In this document: in pieces, positions 8,501-17,102 of the stretch
How the letters are laid out: each line of letters opens with the position of its first letter
Position numbering within the stretch: the first letter of the stretch is position 1
NCBI GenBank assembly: GCA_039816045.1
Contig: JBCBYB010000017.1
Location: 1 to 64,000 of the forward strand
DNA from: Thermohalobaculum sp039816045
GTDB taxonomy: Bacteria > Pseudomonadota > Alphaproteobacteria > Rhodobacterales > Rhodobacteraceae
DNA: 64,000 nucleotides
Reading direction: 5' to 3'
Program-made: the position numbers and the translations under genes
Notes under the pieces: model-generated
Databases searched by the model: none
Seen by the model: only the letters and a program-made list of their open reading frames with translations
What the model was told of the DNA's origin: nothing

Positions 8501-9158
8501 TATCGAGGAAGCCGAGCCAAGACTTCGAGTCGGCTTCGACGTCGCTCTCCTGCGTCGTGTAGCGCCCGGCCGTGTCGATCAGCACCGCCTCATTGGTGAA
8601 CCACCAGTCGCAATTGCGCGTGCCGCCGATGCCCGTGATCGCAGCTTTGCCCATCTTATCGGCAAGCGGGAACTTCAACCCGGAGTTCACAATTGCCGTC
8701 GTCTTACCCGCGCCAGGCGGGCCAATGATAATATACCATGGGAGCTGGTAGACGGATTTGCGCCCCCCCTTTCCACCGAGCTTTGACTTCTTGAGGATCG
8801 CCATCGCCTCGCGCATGCGCCCCTGCAGCTCGGCGATCTCCGCCTGCGACTGCACATCGCTCTGGTCGACCTCTGCTTCTTCGGTCGCGCCTTCTACGAT
8901 CTTGTTCTCGAGCTTCAGGCGGCGACGGCGGCGCAGATACCAGGCCAGAATCGTGCCCAGAATCACGACCCCAGCCACCACACCGATGGCAATCAGACGC
9001 TCCTCGACACTGTCGAGAGGGATCCAATCCCCCCACTGGATCAGCGGTCCGAAGTACCAGATTGCTGCCCCAAGCGCTCCAATGATCAGGAGCATTATCC
9101 CGATCGGGCTAAAGATAGCCCGCATCAACAGTGCTCGGACCTTGCTGAATATTTTCAT
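5514..9158 (-). CDS. tssM: T6SS membrane complex protein TssM (IcmF/VasK)
   Basis: A full-length 1214-residue TssM. Two transmembrane segments (about residues 18-37 and 55-75) flank a short periplasmic loop. A cytoplasmic domain has an intact Walker A motif, GPPGAGKTT, at residues 146-154, followed by IcmF-related motifs. A third transmembrane helix near residue 465-485 precedes a large periplasmic region ending in the conserved C-terminal beta domain. TssM with TssL and TssJ forms the trans-envelope complex that anchors the baseplate and spans the periplasm. Some TssM proteins have lost the Walker motif; this one retains it, so NTP binding is possible. It starts only four bases after the tssL stop (ATG at 9158). 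Confidence 0.96.
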   Translation of the reverse strand: MKIFSKVRALLMRAIFSPIGIMLLIIGALGAAIWYFGPLIQWGDWIPLDSVEERLIAIGVVAGVVILGTILAWYLRRRRRLKLENKIVEGATEEAEVDQSDVQSQAEIAELQGRMREAMAILKKSKLGGKGGRKSVYQLPWYIIIGPPGAGKTTAIVNSGLKFPLADKMGKAAITGIGGTRNCDWWFTNEAVLIDTAGRYTTQESDVEADSKSWLGFLDILKTTRSRQPINGAIVAISLSDLSVQDDAARRNHALAVRTRLRELREKLGVRFPVYVVFTKADLIVGFAEFFDRLGKEDREQVWGVTFPYKKGEEEGDPMGRFDAEFDALLQRLNDRSIELLQQEVDHHRRSLIYGFPQQVESLRGVAKDFLAEVFQESRFEQQQLFRGIYFASGTQEGTPIDRLMRGMAQAFGIGRQAVGTGKGAGKSFFLTRLLEGVIFPEAGLVSADDKVERRYKWIWRGSVAAGLLVTGGFATLWTISYLGNTDLIDQANAEVVKYREAIARIQVNPVEDFDLPAVVGPLNTLRDMPGNPTVNDPDPATSLTWGLYQGDAIGTEAAQSYRNALNSLLLPRLLLRLEEQLQSNFNRPDLLYQALRVYLILGLQGPMDEEMVRTWLQIDWSLAYPGPANAGLRSDLEVHFDALIASPMQQVDLNGNLVEAVRSILSDRPVPERIYQSIVTSPAAKAVPKWRITEAAGPQATRVLIRPSGEPLSEGVEGIFTHRGFTEVFIDQALAVPDRMQREGWVLGVNADDLTEDRLSEYTRDVLSLYYDDYVDRWDRLLSDIDIVPPNSLNDAVRITNILSGATSPITNILNSATEQTMLTRREDQGLEDIGLDSGTVDRVTDFFERQALGSLDAQSQQLARVLQGSNRVGSSNAQQEEPEIPGQYVEDQFAWLRNLTFKEEGVPSQLETVVAEYREVYDELNRQSVGAGAGVLAKPGEGGAPQRLLETANSLEDGPLKRWTVQVVQSASNIRAGGIRPQLNRQWQAEVLPLCERTLEGRYPFQRGAAADVAIQDFGRLFAPGGLIDSFFKEHLIDYVETTSKPWRWRQVNGVDLGISPSVLTQFQHAADIRDAFFLTGQLPSVTFDLKPIALDSKATSVVLEVEGQELEYAHQVPETTPMKWPGKAGGRTRVAFTPQQPDSANSLQSEGPWSWFRLLDQAEVRRTNVSDRSKVIFSIGGRIAVFQLRAGSALNPFSLSALQAFRCVKSL

Positions 9159-9162
9159 GGTA

Positions 9163-10542
9163 TCAGCTCGACTTTACGAGGATCACTTCGATCCGACGGT
9201 TTTTGGCCCGACCTTCAGCCGAAGTGTTGGACGCGATTGGTTCCTTGTCCGCACGGCCTTCCGCGCTCAGGCGACCTGGATCGTTCATTGTCTCGGCCAT
9301 GCGGTTCATCACCGATTTCGCGCGCGCCAGAGACAGTGCGGTGTTGTTCGGGAACCGCGCTGTGCGGATCGGGATGTTGTCAGAATGGCCGGCGATCAGC
9401 ACCCGCCCCGCGCGCTCGTTCAGCGCCGTGGCGATGCGGTCCATCAACTGCTGGTACTCCGGCGCCAACTGATCGGAGGCGGACGCGAACATCGCCTTGC
9501 CGGAGATGCGGATCGTAACCGTATTGCCGTTCTCGAAGACTTCGACGGTCTTGTTTGCCACTTCCTCCTCGAGGAAGCCGGAGACCTGCGCGAACTCTGT
9601 CTTTGCCTGAACCTCGGGCGGCGGCGGTGGCGGGGGCGGGGGCGGAGGTTCGCCACCTTTCACCTGAATGGGCCCGACCGGGCCCAAACTGACGATTTGG
9701 CCCTGCACGCGCTCCACATCTCCCTGCAACAGAAACGAAAACCCGAGGAAAATGAGGAGGAGAAGTCCCACCGTCAGCGCTGTGATCATCCAAATCGGCG
9801 CGAAAGCGGCGATCGCCCGATGGGGGAGGTTTACGCCCTTCCAGCGGGGGGCGAGATCGCGCTCGATCGCCCCGCGTTGATCTCGGATGACACGCGCCAG
9901 CCCGTCGCGGAGCTGGAAATGCTTCTCCGATCCACGGTCCTCAACACGCAGCCTCCCCTCGAACCCGAGCGAGAGACAGACATAGAGGAACTCCACAAGA
10001 TCTTTATGCCGCGCGGGTTCCTGCTCGAGCCGGGTCAGCAGGTCGAACACCCGATCGCCGCCCACGGTCTCTTTGTGGAAGGTGCCGACCATGCTCTGCT
10101 GACGCCACACGCTCTGCTCACCCCAGGGCGTGTTCAGCACGACATCGTCGATGGTCGCGCACACCAGATACCGCGCGATCCGCAGCGTCTGGACAGGAAT
10201 TTGCAGCTCGAGCGCCCGCTGTTCGAACGTCTTGATCTCACGGGCCACACTCTGCCGCAGCACGTCCGGATTTGGGTGCTGCGCTCGGTTGCGGATACGG
10301 CCCACCAGCGCAAAGAGTGGCGCCGCAGCGGCACAGAGCGGGTTCAGGCCTGAGAGCGCAGCTTCGACGCTGACATTGCCGCCCGGCATCGGCGGCGTGG
10401 CGCCAGCCTGACGCGGCGGCGGTTGCTGAGCAACGGGCTGTTGCGGCATCGGCTGCGGCGCCACCGGCGGCGGAGCCGCCATGGGTTGGATCACCGTGCG
10501 CTCGGTATCGCTCGGTTCAGCAAAGGGATCGTCCTGGTTCAT
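9163..10542 (-). CDS. tssL: T6SS membrane protein TssL with C-terminal OmpA domain
   Basis: A 459-residue fused TssL. The N-terminus is Pro/Gln-rich, followed by a DotU/TssL cytoplasmic domain (about 55-230), one transmembrane helix (about 236-258, IWMITALTVGLLLLIFLGF), a run of eleven prolines, and an OmpA-like peptidoglycan-binding domain (about 335-457) with GHSDNIPI and NRRIEVILVK. TssL recruits the cytoplasmic baseplate to TssM, and the OmpA domain clamps the complex to the wall. Fusion of the OmpA part is common in several T6SS lineages. The ATG at 10542 follows GGGAGG. tssK ends 19 bases upstream and tssM follows after four bases, consistent with one operon. Confidence 0.96.
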   Translation of the reverse strand: MNQDDPFAEPSDTERTVIQPMAAPPPVAPQPMPQQPVAQQPPPRQAGATPPMPGGNVSVEAALSGLNPLCAAAAPLFALVGRIRNRAQHPNPDVLRQSVAREIKTFEQRALELQIPVQTLRIARYLVCATIDDVVLNTPWGEQSVWRQQSMVGTFHKETVGGDRVFDLLTRLEQEPARHKDLVEFLYVCLSLGFEGRLRVEDRGSEKHFQLRDGLARVIRDQRGAIERDLAPRWKGVNLPHRAIAAFAPIWMITALTVGLLLLIFLGFSFLLQGDVERVQGQIVSLGPVGPIQVKGGEPPPPPPPPPPPEVQAKTEFAQVSGFLEEEVANKTVEVFENGNTVTIRISGKAMFASASDQLAPEYQQLMDRIATALNERAGRVLIAGHSDNIPIRTARFPNNTALSLARAKSVMNRMAETMNDPGRLSAEGRADKEPIASNTSAEGRAKNRRIEVILVKSS

Positions 10543-10560
10543 CGCACGCCTCCCGGGACG

Positions 10561-11901
10561 TCACTGATTGCGGATGGCCCACAACTCCATGTTCAATCCG
10601 GGGAACTCACCAGGCACGAAAATGGCGAGCCCGCCCGACGTAGCCATTTGCTTCCAGAATGGACTATCGCCGTCCAACTCGAAATAGACAACACCCGCAT
10701 GGAAGGGGATTTGCCGCGGGGCAACGGGCAAAGGCCGAAGACCGATGCCCGGAAGCGCGGAGTTGACGAGCTGACGGATCTGCTCGACGGGGCCGACCTT
10801 GGCTTGCGTCGGCATGTGACGACGGATCTGCTCGGCGGGCACATCGGCCTGGACGGCAAGAACAAAAGTCGCCGCCGTGAGCAGGCGTTTGTCCGCAATC
10901 ACCCCGACGCGAACGCCGTATTTGCGCTCTTCGAGTGGGATCGCAATGGCCGTCTGCTCGAGCACCGCCGAGAGATACTGCCGGAGGGCCCGCATTACGG
11001 GCTGGAACACCCCGGTCAGATCGTCATGGCGATAGGAGGGAAAAGTCTGCGCCCGTTTGTCTTGGCTGAGGAACGTCGCGAGCTCGCCAGCGAGCCCCAC
11101 AAAGTACCGGAACGCGTGCTCCGGGTGCACATTTTCGATCGCGCCCATATGCCGGAGCTGAGGCAGCACGCGGTTGCACACCGTGAGCAGCATAAAGTCT
11201 GCAATGTCTGCAACACCTTTAGCCCCGCCGCCCGCCGTAATCCGCCCAGCCAGCGCCTCCGCCCGCTGATTGATCATGCCCTCAAGCTCAGTCACGAACC
11301 CGGACAATGCAGGAGCCGCCCGCAAATCCACAACGGTTGGAATGAACGCCCGGTCGAGCACAATCGAGTTGTCCGCCCGCACTTCGACGATCTTTGCGAT
11401 CGGGATCACCAAGAGGTCGGAGAGGTCATCGACCTCCAACGCGATCTGCAACCGGAGCTTCCCGATGGCCACCGTGACAGGCCGCTTGTCCCGCCCCATC
11501 ACATCGGTCAACTCAATCTCCTCGGCGCGATACCGCGCAGCCGAGCTTTCCCCCTCCTCAAGCGCGATCTCCAGCGCACCGGGGCGCCGTGTCGCCACAG
11601 CAATGTAGACGACACAGTTCTTGATCGTGTCCGGCACGTCGAATGCCGGGGGTAGTGCATCGGTTTGCGGAACGCGGAAAGCCGCCCCGTCCGGCGTGAT
11701 CCCGGCACAGGACTTCACCGAGATCTTGCCAAGCTTCAGCAGCTCATCGTCAAGCACGATCTCGGTCAGACCCCACCCATAGGGGACCAGTGCACGGGTC
11801 ACCTGCGAGACCAGCGTCTCCGTATAGCGGGTCTGCTGCTGCAAATGGTGGGGCTGCAGAAACAGCCCCTCGCTCCAGATGACCTTATTCTCCCAGGACA
11901 C
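10561..11901 (-). CDS. tssK: T6SS baseplate protein TssK
   Basis: A 446-residue TssK (ImpJ/VasE family). The N-terminus NKVIWSEGLFLQPHHLQQQ is the family hallmark, and length and composition are normal. TssK trimers link the TssF-TssG wedge of the baseplate to the TssL-TssM membrane complex; the fold resembles phage receptor-binding proteins. The start is a GTG at 11901, supported by GAGGGAG eight or so bases upstream and by the conserved SWENKVIWSEG beginning. It lies 33 bases downstream of tssJ and 18 bases before tssL. Confidence 0.97.
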   Translation of the reverse strand: MSWENKVIWSEGLFLQPHHLQQQTRYTETLVSQVTRALVPYGWGLTEIVLDDELLKLGKISVKSCAGITPDGAAFRVPQTDALPPAFDVPDTIKNCVVYIAVATRRPGALEIALEEGESSAARYRAEEIELTDVMGRDKRPVTVAIGKLRLQIALEVDDLSDLLVIPIAKIVEVRADNSIVLDRAFIPTVVDLRAAPALSGFVTELEGMINQRAEALAGRITAGGGAKGVADIADFMLLTVCNRVLPQLRHMGAIENVHPEHAFRYFVGLAGELATFLSQDKRAQTFPSYRHDDLTGVFQPVMRALRQYLSAVLEQTAIAIPLEERKYGVRVGVIADKRLLTAATFVLAVQADVPAEQIRRHMPTQAKVGPVEQIRQLVNSALPGIGLRPLPVAPRQIPFHAGVVYFELDGDSPFWKQMATSGGLAIFVPGEFPGLNMELWAIRNQ

Positions 11902-11934
11902 GCCGGCTCCCTCACTTATACCGGGACAGTCCCG

Positions 11935-12408
11935 TCACTCAGCGATCGCTTCGAACTTCGCGCCATCCGCATCGACGGTCAAGCCAACTGCGTTGGGCGC
12001 ACGCGCATTCAGATCCGAGATCGCCCGCCAGCCGGGCTGGTCGATATCGCGCAGCCCTACCACCGCACCGATATACGGCACCGCAAGATCAAATGTCTTG
12101 GTATCATCGGCGGTGTCGCCTGGTGCCATCAGGAACTCATCGACCGCGACCAGATCCTGACCCAAGGTTTTGGCCGGCTCGTTGTTGAGCGCAAAGTAGT
12201 CGGCCGCGAGGAAGTTGGCATCTGATGTGAGGTAGAACACCTTCACCTTCGCAGGGTTACCACCATTCATTCCCGGGCCGGCCGTGATGGCCAGTGCAAC
12301 CCCGGTCGGCGCGGGCGGCGGCGGCGGCTCCGCACAGGCTGCAAGGGCAAGTGCCAGTGCGATGCAGGGAGCCAGTCGGGCGAACCGTCCCTCGAATGAA
12401 CGCAGCAT
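11935..12408 (-). CDS. tssJ: T6SS outer-membrane lipoprotein TssJ
   Basis: A 157-residue lipoprotein precursor. The signal peptide ends in the lipobox LAAC with lipidated cysteine C25, followed by a proline-rich stretch (AEPPPPPAP) and a small beta-sandwich domain with the TssJ pattern (NPAKVKVFYLTSDANFLAADYFAL). TssJ binds the C-terminal domain of TssM and anchors the membrane complex to the outer membrane. The ATG at 12408 is chosen because GAGGAGG lies eight bases upstream; an in-frame ATG seven codons earlier overlaps that site. It is flanked by tagH and tssK. Confidence 0.93.
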   Translation of the reverse strand: MLRSFEGRFARLAPCIALALALAACAEPPPPPAPTGVALAITAGPGMNGGNPAKVKVFYLTSDANFLAADYFALNNEPAKTLGQDLVAVDEFLMAPGDTADDTKTFDLAVPYIGAVVGLRDIDQPGWRAISDLNARAPNAVGLTVDADGAKFEAIAE

Positions 12409-12441
12409 GGGGATACCTCCTCGAAACATTCCAATCAGTGG

Positions 12442-14262
12442 TCAGAGCTTGCGCAGCTGTTCCTGGTATGCGCGGGCGAATTCCTCTCCGAACAGCGAAT
12501 GGAAATCGTCCTCTGCATCGCGCGCAATTTCACCATACATCTTTTCATACACCTCCCAATAGCGCGCCTTCTTGCCGGACAGCAGGCTTCCAAGCCCGCC
12601 TCCCGCCTCGAGACGCCCTTCAAGGGTTTTGGGGTCGAGCCGGTTGAGCATGGACTTGAACGCCGCTTGCATGCCGGAGATCGTCGCGACTTCATGGGCT
12701 TTGATATCCTTCAAAGCGCCGTCAGCCGCCTCATCCGCTTTCATGTAACCACGCACAGCGGGCCGCACCATCGCCTCCAAAGCTTGCTCGGGGCTGACCG
12801 AAAACTTCAGGGGATTGTTGCCGCCCGCCTGGATCTGCGTGCGGTTCATCCGGAACTCATCCTTGATGCTGCTCCGAGTCATCAAGACTTCGCGCAGCCC
12901 CTCCACCATTGTCCCAAAGGCCCGCCCCAACCGCTCCATGGTCTCGACCAACTCGGCGTCGCTTACGGCGACATCGCCCGCCCCCGCCGCCCGAAGAAAA
13001 GCACGCGCAGCCGCGTCAGACACCGCACCGGACGCAGACGGCACCGCTGGAGCCGAGGGCGCGGTTGGCGCCAAAGCCGGTTCTGGTGCGCCAATCTCTG
13101 CGCTCGCAGGAGGCATTTGCGGCTGCGCCCCGGCACTGGGCTCGTCAACACTGCGGACACGCGGTCGTGGAGGCGTCACAGGCGCTGGCGCGGGGGCTGG
13201 AGCAGGGGCCGGTTCTGCAACCGGGTCGTCGCCCAAAGCGAAGGGATTCTCCGGCTCCGCATCGACCGGCGCCGGGGACGGGGACGGGGACGGGGCGGGA
13301 GAAGAAAAAGGATCTAACGGCTGTTCCAGTTCCGCCTGCGCGAGCGGATCGGGCGCAGCTTGAGGTGGGGCCGCCGGCGCTGGCGTAGGCGGTGGAGCTG
13401 GCGCGTCGGGAAGCGGGAAGTCATCATCACCGCCTCCGAACTCGCTGTCGAAGTCATCCGGGATCATGTTCCCAGCCTGCTTCGGGCCACCGTAGAACGA
13501 TGCCGTACTGGCCGCATGATCCGACCGCGCGCCTTGCCCCGCGAGCCATTCGTCCTCATTCGCGCCGCCAGGGCTGAGCGGATCTGCATCACCCGGCAAC
13601 AACGCTCCGCCGTCGCTCGCCCCGAGTTCGGCCATTGGGTCGCCGCCCTTCGCCAAGGGATCCGAAGGGCCCGCAAAGGGATCGCTTCCGCCAAATGCGC
13701 CTGCCGACGAGCCAAGCGGATCATCGGGAATGAAGGCGCGGTTGCCGCCTCTGACAGCCGCACCGGTCGCCGGCCCCTCAAGGATGCCCAGCAGATCATC
13801 TTCCCCGCCCGCACCCAACGGATCGTCGAGGTCATCGTTGGCGTCGTGGCGATGCCCGCTCTGAACAGGTTGGGAATAGGACCCCTGCTCTAGCGGCGGC
13901 GGCAAATCGGCATAAGGGTCTGGGGCTCCGAGACCCGGATCCAAAGGATCGTCGATCTGAACCCGCAGTTCATACTGGCCAAGCGTGATGACATCGCCTG
14001 GATTGAGCGGCATAGCTTGCCCGCGCGTGAGCGTTTGATTGTGGTTCAGGACCGTGCCGTTGGTGCTGTTGTCCGTGATGAAATAGTCGTTGCCGCGCTG
14101 CTCGATCACACAGTGCTGCGAGGAGATGTGCCGGTCGGGGTCGGGCAGCACGAGATCATTGTCGTCGCGGCGCCCGATGGTGAGGACGCCGCCTCGCATC
14201 TCGGTCGCGGAGACGCCGTCCGGCATCAGACCACTTCCCTCTGGCCTCAGCGTCAGTCCCAC
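12442..14262 (-). CDS. tagH: T6SS FHA-domain regulator TagH/Fha
   Basis: A 606-residue protein. The N-terminal FHA domain (about residues 25-105) carries the phosphothreonine-binding signature: GR in LTIGRRDDNDLVL, SSQH, and NSTNGT. A long Pro/Ala/Asp-rich low-complexity linker (about 110-400) leads to a helical C-terminal TagH-type domain (about 415-606). FHA proteins of this type are the substrate of PpkA and PppA, and in phosphorylated form promote T6SS assembly. The start is a GTG at 14262 with GGAGGAAC close upstream. Part of the linker is encoded by a short GGGGAC hexamer tandem at about 13274-13291, which encodes the Pro-Ser run. Confidence 0.93.
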   Translation of the reverse strand: MGLTLRPEGSGLMPDGVSATEMRGGVLTIGRRDDNDLVLPDPDRHISSQHCVIEQRGNDYFITDNSTNGTVLNHNQTLTRGQAMPLNPGDVITLGQYELRVQIDDPLDPGLGAPDPYADLPPPLEQGSYSQPVQSGHRHDANDDLDDPLGAGGEDDLLGILEGPATGAAVRGGNRAFIPDDPLGSSAGAFGGSDPFAGPSDPLAKGGDPMAELGASDGGALLPGDADPLSPGGANEDEWLAGQGARSDHAASTASFYGGPKQAGNMIPDDFDSEFGGGDDDFPLPDAPAPPPTPAPAAPPQAAPDPLAQAELEQPLDPFSSPAPSPSPSPAPVDAEPENPFALGDDPVAEPAPAPAPAPAPVTPPRPRVRSVDEPSAGAQPQMPPASAEIGAPEPALAPTAPSAPAVPSASGAVSDAAARAFLRAAGAGDVAVSDAELVETMERLGRAFGTMVEGLREVLMTRSSIKDEFRMNRTQIQAGGNNPLKFSVSPEQALEAMVRPAVRGYMKADEAADGALKDIKAHEVATISGMQAAFKSMLNRLDPKTLEGRLEAGGGLGSLLSGKKARYWEVYEKMYGEIARDAEDDFHSLFGEEFARAYQEQLRKL

Positions 14263-14379
14263 CAGTTCCTCCGATCAGCCCAAAACGCCAGAGTTCGGCG
14301 CAGGGGATACTCTCCTCGAGCCAGCATGCAACGGGCCGCCCCAGGGCACAAGCGTCCCACGCCGCCAACGGACGTCAGA

Positions 14380-14985
14380 TCAGCCCGTCGCTGCAACGGG
14401 TTGCACGTTGCCATTCCCACCGCGGGCGATGTCGATCGCACGTTCGATAAGGATCTCCCCCTGAGGATCGATCCGCTTGGGATCCAGGTAGAGCGACCGC
14501 AAAGCCATGCCGAAAACAGCCGCCCCGACCGCGCCCGGTGGCGCTTCGTAGTCTTCGAGATCACCCGGGCCCAGCGTGCCCGGTGCGAACGTCGCGGCAA
14601 GGGCGCAGAGCTTGGTCTTGTCGCCCGGCATCGCATTTTCCATCGCAGTCCTGGCGTCCGAGCGGGTCTTGTCCCCGGGTTTGAACACCCAGGCTTCTGC
14701 CGTCGACAGCGTCAGGGGATCAACCGATTGGTCCTTCGGAAAGAGGTCGCGGCCAGACAGACACGCCCACCACGTCGCTTCACGCTTTGGAAGCGCATGG
14801 GCCATCAGATGCAGCACATCCAGCACGGCGGCCTTTTTGTCCAGCTCCGCAAGAACGACAGGCACCGAGGCATCCTCCGGTGATGTCACAGGGGTTTTCA
14901 GCTTGATCCGCTCACGGATCATGAGCGGGTGCGCAGCCTCACCCGTGATCTTCTTAAGATCGGCAAACCGTCCGAGATCGGTCAT
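14380..14985 (-). CDS. T6SS-cluster protein of unknown function (possibly DUF6931 type)
   Basis: A 201-residue, apparently cytosolic, mainly helical protein with no signal peptide or membrane helix. Notable features are a central WWACL motif in EATWWACLSGRDLFPKD and the segment LTLSTAEAWVFKPGDKTRSDAR. The size and WWAC motif agree with what I remember of the uncharacterised DUF6931 family, which I could not check. It starts 13 bases after the vgrG stop, and tagH follows after about 117 bases. Its place behind vgrG would suit a VgrG-linked adaptor or a cargo-related protein, but nothing in the sequence shows activity. Confidence 0.7.
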   Translation of the reverse strand: MTDLGRFADLKKITGEAAHPLMIRERIKLKTPVTSPEDASVPVVLAELDKKAAVLDVLHLMAHALPKREATWWACLSGRDLFPKDQSVDPLTLSTAEAWVFKPGDKTRSDARTAMENAMPGDKTKLCALAATFAPGTLGPGDLEDYEAPPGAVGAAVFGMALRSLYLDPKRIDPQGEILIERAIDIARGGNGNVQPVAATG

Positions 14986-14998
14986 CGCTTCGCCATCC

Positions 14999-17071
14999 TC
15001 AGTTGATCATACATACGCCGCCATCCACGATGACCATCGCGTCGCCGCCAACCTCGACCATGGAACCGCCGATAGTAATCATGCCATCCGAAGACAGCTC
15101 AGCGCTGCCAGAGGCGGAGATCGTTGCCGTGGCCTGTGCCGTCACTTCGATCTGGGTGCTCTCGATCTTGATCGATGTCTGGTCGATGGTGATCGACGAC
15201 CCACCTACGGTCAATGTGATGCTGTCTTGCGACGTGATGCTGATCGCTCCAGTCACGTCGATGGTCTGACTTCCGGCGACGGTCTCCGAATGGTCGCCAT
15301 TGACGGTCATCTCGCGGTTGCTCTCGACCGTGTAGGTCTCGTTGCCCGTCTCAACCGTGAAGGTGTGATCGCCCTCCTGCACGGTCTCGGTCCGGTTGTT
15401 CTTGATCGTCTGTGTGAAGTCACCGGCATCCGCATGTTCGATGCCAATCGTGATCTCCGCGTTGTTCTTCACGATCTGCTTGTAGTCGCGCTCCGACTGG
15501 AAGCGCACGAACTCGGAGTCCTTCTTGTCCTCAAACACAAGCTCGTGGAACGTGTCGGTCCCGCCTCCTTTGGTCGAACGCGTGGTCCAGCCCATCTGGG
15601 TCATGTTGGCAGGCAGCGCGTAAGGATGCATGGTCGCATCGTTATAGAGCATGCCCACAATCAGAGGTCTGTCCGGATCGCCCTCCTCAAACTGAACCAC
15701 AACCTCCTGACCGACGCGAGGGACCCACACCTGGCCCCAGTTTTTGCCCGACCAGGGAACCGAGGTCCGGATCCAGCAGGTCAGAGACTCGTCGGGCTTG
15801 CCCTCCGGGTTCCGGTCCCAATGGAATTTAACCTTCACCCGTCCATGTTCATCGGTGTAGATCTCGTCGCCCGAAGGTCCCATGACCTTAGCGGTCTGCA
15901 AACCGGAAATCGTCGGTCGCGGATACGGATAGGGAATACGATACTCCGTCTGCGCGGGCTGCACTTGGAACATCACGCGGAACGGTTCTTTGTGCTTCTC
16001 GTGGTCGAACTCCTCGAGCATACCGAGCGTCGATTGCTGGAGTTCCGTCGTCATCGAGTCATCGTCGATCTGCAGCAGATGGGTTGCGTCCACAATCAGG
16101 TATTCTTGATTGGCTGCCTCCCGGGGATGATCCTTAAGTTTGAACCGATATCCGACCGCCATGGTCCGCAGACTGCCTTCGCCCCAAGCCCGTTGATGCC
16201 CGGCCTTCAGTGCCTCCATTCGAACCCGTGCCAGCTTGTCACCGTCGCTCGTTTCCTCATAGCGCCCGTGCCAATCATAATTCTCATAGGCCTTGTAATT
16301 GTGCTTACCAGTTTCAATCGCATTCGCCGACTTGAGATCGCTCGTTGAATTCTTAAAATCATAGTCGTTCAGAGTGGTTTTTCCGGTGTGCATTCTCTCA
16401 AGCGACCGCCACTCGTAGATATGATCGCCCCGCTGCCTATGCACACTCTGACGGAAGTGAAATTCAACATCGCTTTTTTCTTTGATGCTTGAGTGCGAAC
16501 CAGAGCTCGCAACCAAAACCATCTTGTCTTTCTTCTCTTCATAATCGAAATAAAAATAAATGCCGTCTTCGATCATCAGGCGATATATAAAATCCCAATC
16601 CGTTTCACGGTATTGCACGCAGTAAACACGTTCTTTATAGGTTGTCTGTGTTTTGTCTTCAAAATCGCTAAAGTTATACTCACCAAATATCTTTTTAATG
16701 ATGTCCATCGAGGACTTGTCTTGAAAGATCCGACAATCTGCCGTTCTGGTTAGCATCCAAGGCCAAGAACGCAAGGTTGCACAATAGTGCCCTTGGTTCA
16801 TATAAGTACCCTCGAAGAGGATCTCTATACAATGCCCAGCATAGTAGCGAATATTCTCGCCTTCAGTATCAATCTCAATGGACATCGGCTGCCCAATCAC
16901 ATCCTCAAGCTTAATATCCACGTTGGTAGACAAAAACTCGACAGTGATCTCAGTAAACTGCCCTAAACCTTCTTTGACTTTCGCGCGAAAGAACTGCATC
17001 TCCCCGGCAGGAAGAGGTCCCTTCAGCCGTATTGAACGACCTTCATATACAAGCTCTGTATCACCAGCCAT
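14999..17071 (-). CDS. vgrG: T6SS spike protein VgrG (TssI)
   Basis: A 690-residue VgrG. The N-terminal gp27-like part (about residues 1-380) has the usual WDFIYRLMIEDGIYFYF segment. A gp5-like OB domain follows with the signature DEHGRVKVKFHWDR and RTSVPWSGKNWG. Then comes a long triple beta-helix built from short Thr/Ile/Val repeats (about 540-690). There is no C-terminal effector extension. VgrG trimers form the puncturing tip on the Hcp tube and carry effectors bound to their end; the PAAR cap is not encoded here. Base composition shifts sharply within the gene. The 5' third (about 16350-17071) is AT-rich compared with the surrounding cluster: 16501-16560 contains only 20 G/C of 60. This suggests recombination of the N-terminal module. 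Confidence 0.97.
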   Translation of the reverse strand: MAGDTELVYEGRSIRLKGPLPAGEMQFFRAKVKEGLGQFTEITVEFLSTNVDIKLEDVIGQPMSIEIDTEGENIRYYAGHCIEILFEGTYMNQGHYCATLRSWPWMLTRTADCRIFQDKSSMDIIKKIFGEYNFSDFEDKTQTTYKERVYCVQYRETDWDFIYRLMIEDGIYFYFDYEEKKDKMVLVASSGSHSSIKEKSDVEFHFRQSVHRQRGDHIYEWRSLERMHTGKTTLNDYDFKNSTSDLKSANAIETGKHNYKAYENYDWHGRYEETSDGDKLARVRMEALKAGHQRAWGEGSLRTMAVGYRFKLKDHPREAANQEYLIVDATHLLQIDDDSMTTELQQSTLGMLEEFDHEKHKEPFRVMFQVQPAQTEYRIPYPYPRPTISGLQTAKVMGPSGDEIYTDEHGRVKVKFHWDRNPEGKPDESLTCWIRTSVPWSGKNWGQVWVPRVGQEVVVQFEEGDPDRPLIVGMLYNDATMHPYALPANMTQMGWTTRSTKGGGTDTFHELVFEDKKDSEFVRFQSERDYKQIVKNNAEITIGIEHADAGDFTQTIKNNRTETVQEGDHTFTVETGNETYTVESNREMTVNGDHSETVAGSQTIDVTGAISITSQDSITLTVGGSSITIDQTSIKIESTQIEVTAQATATISASGSAELSSDGMITIGGSMVEVGGDAMVIVDGGVCMIN

Positions 17072-17102
17072 ATTATATTCCTTTCAATAATATTTCTTAG
17101 TA

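Noticed and set aside
13274..13291. GGGGAC hexamer tandem repeat
   Set aside because: Only three copies, in frame, within the Pro/Ser linker of the FHA protein; ordinary low-complexity coding DNA.
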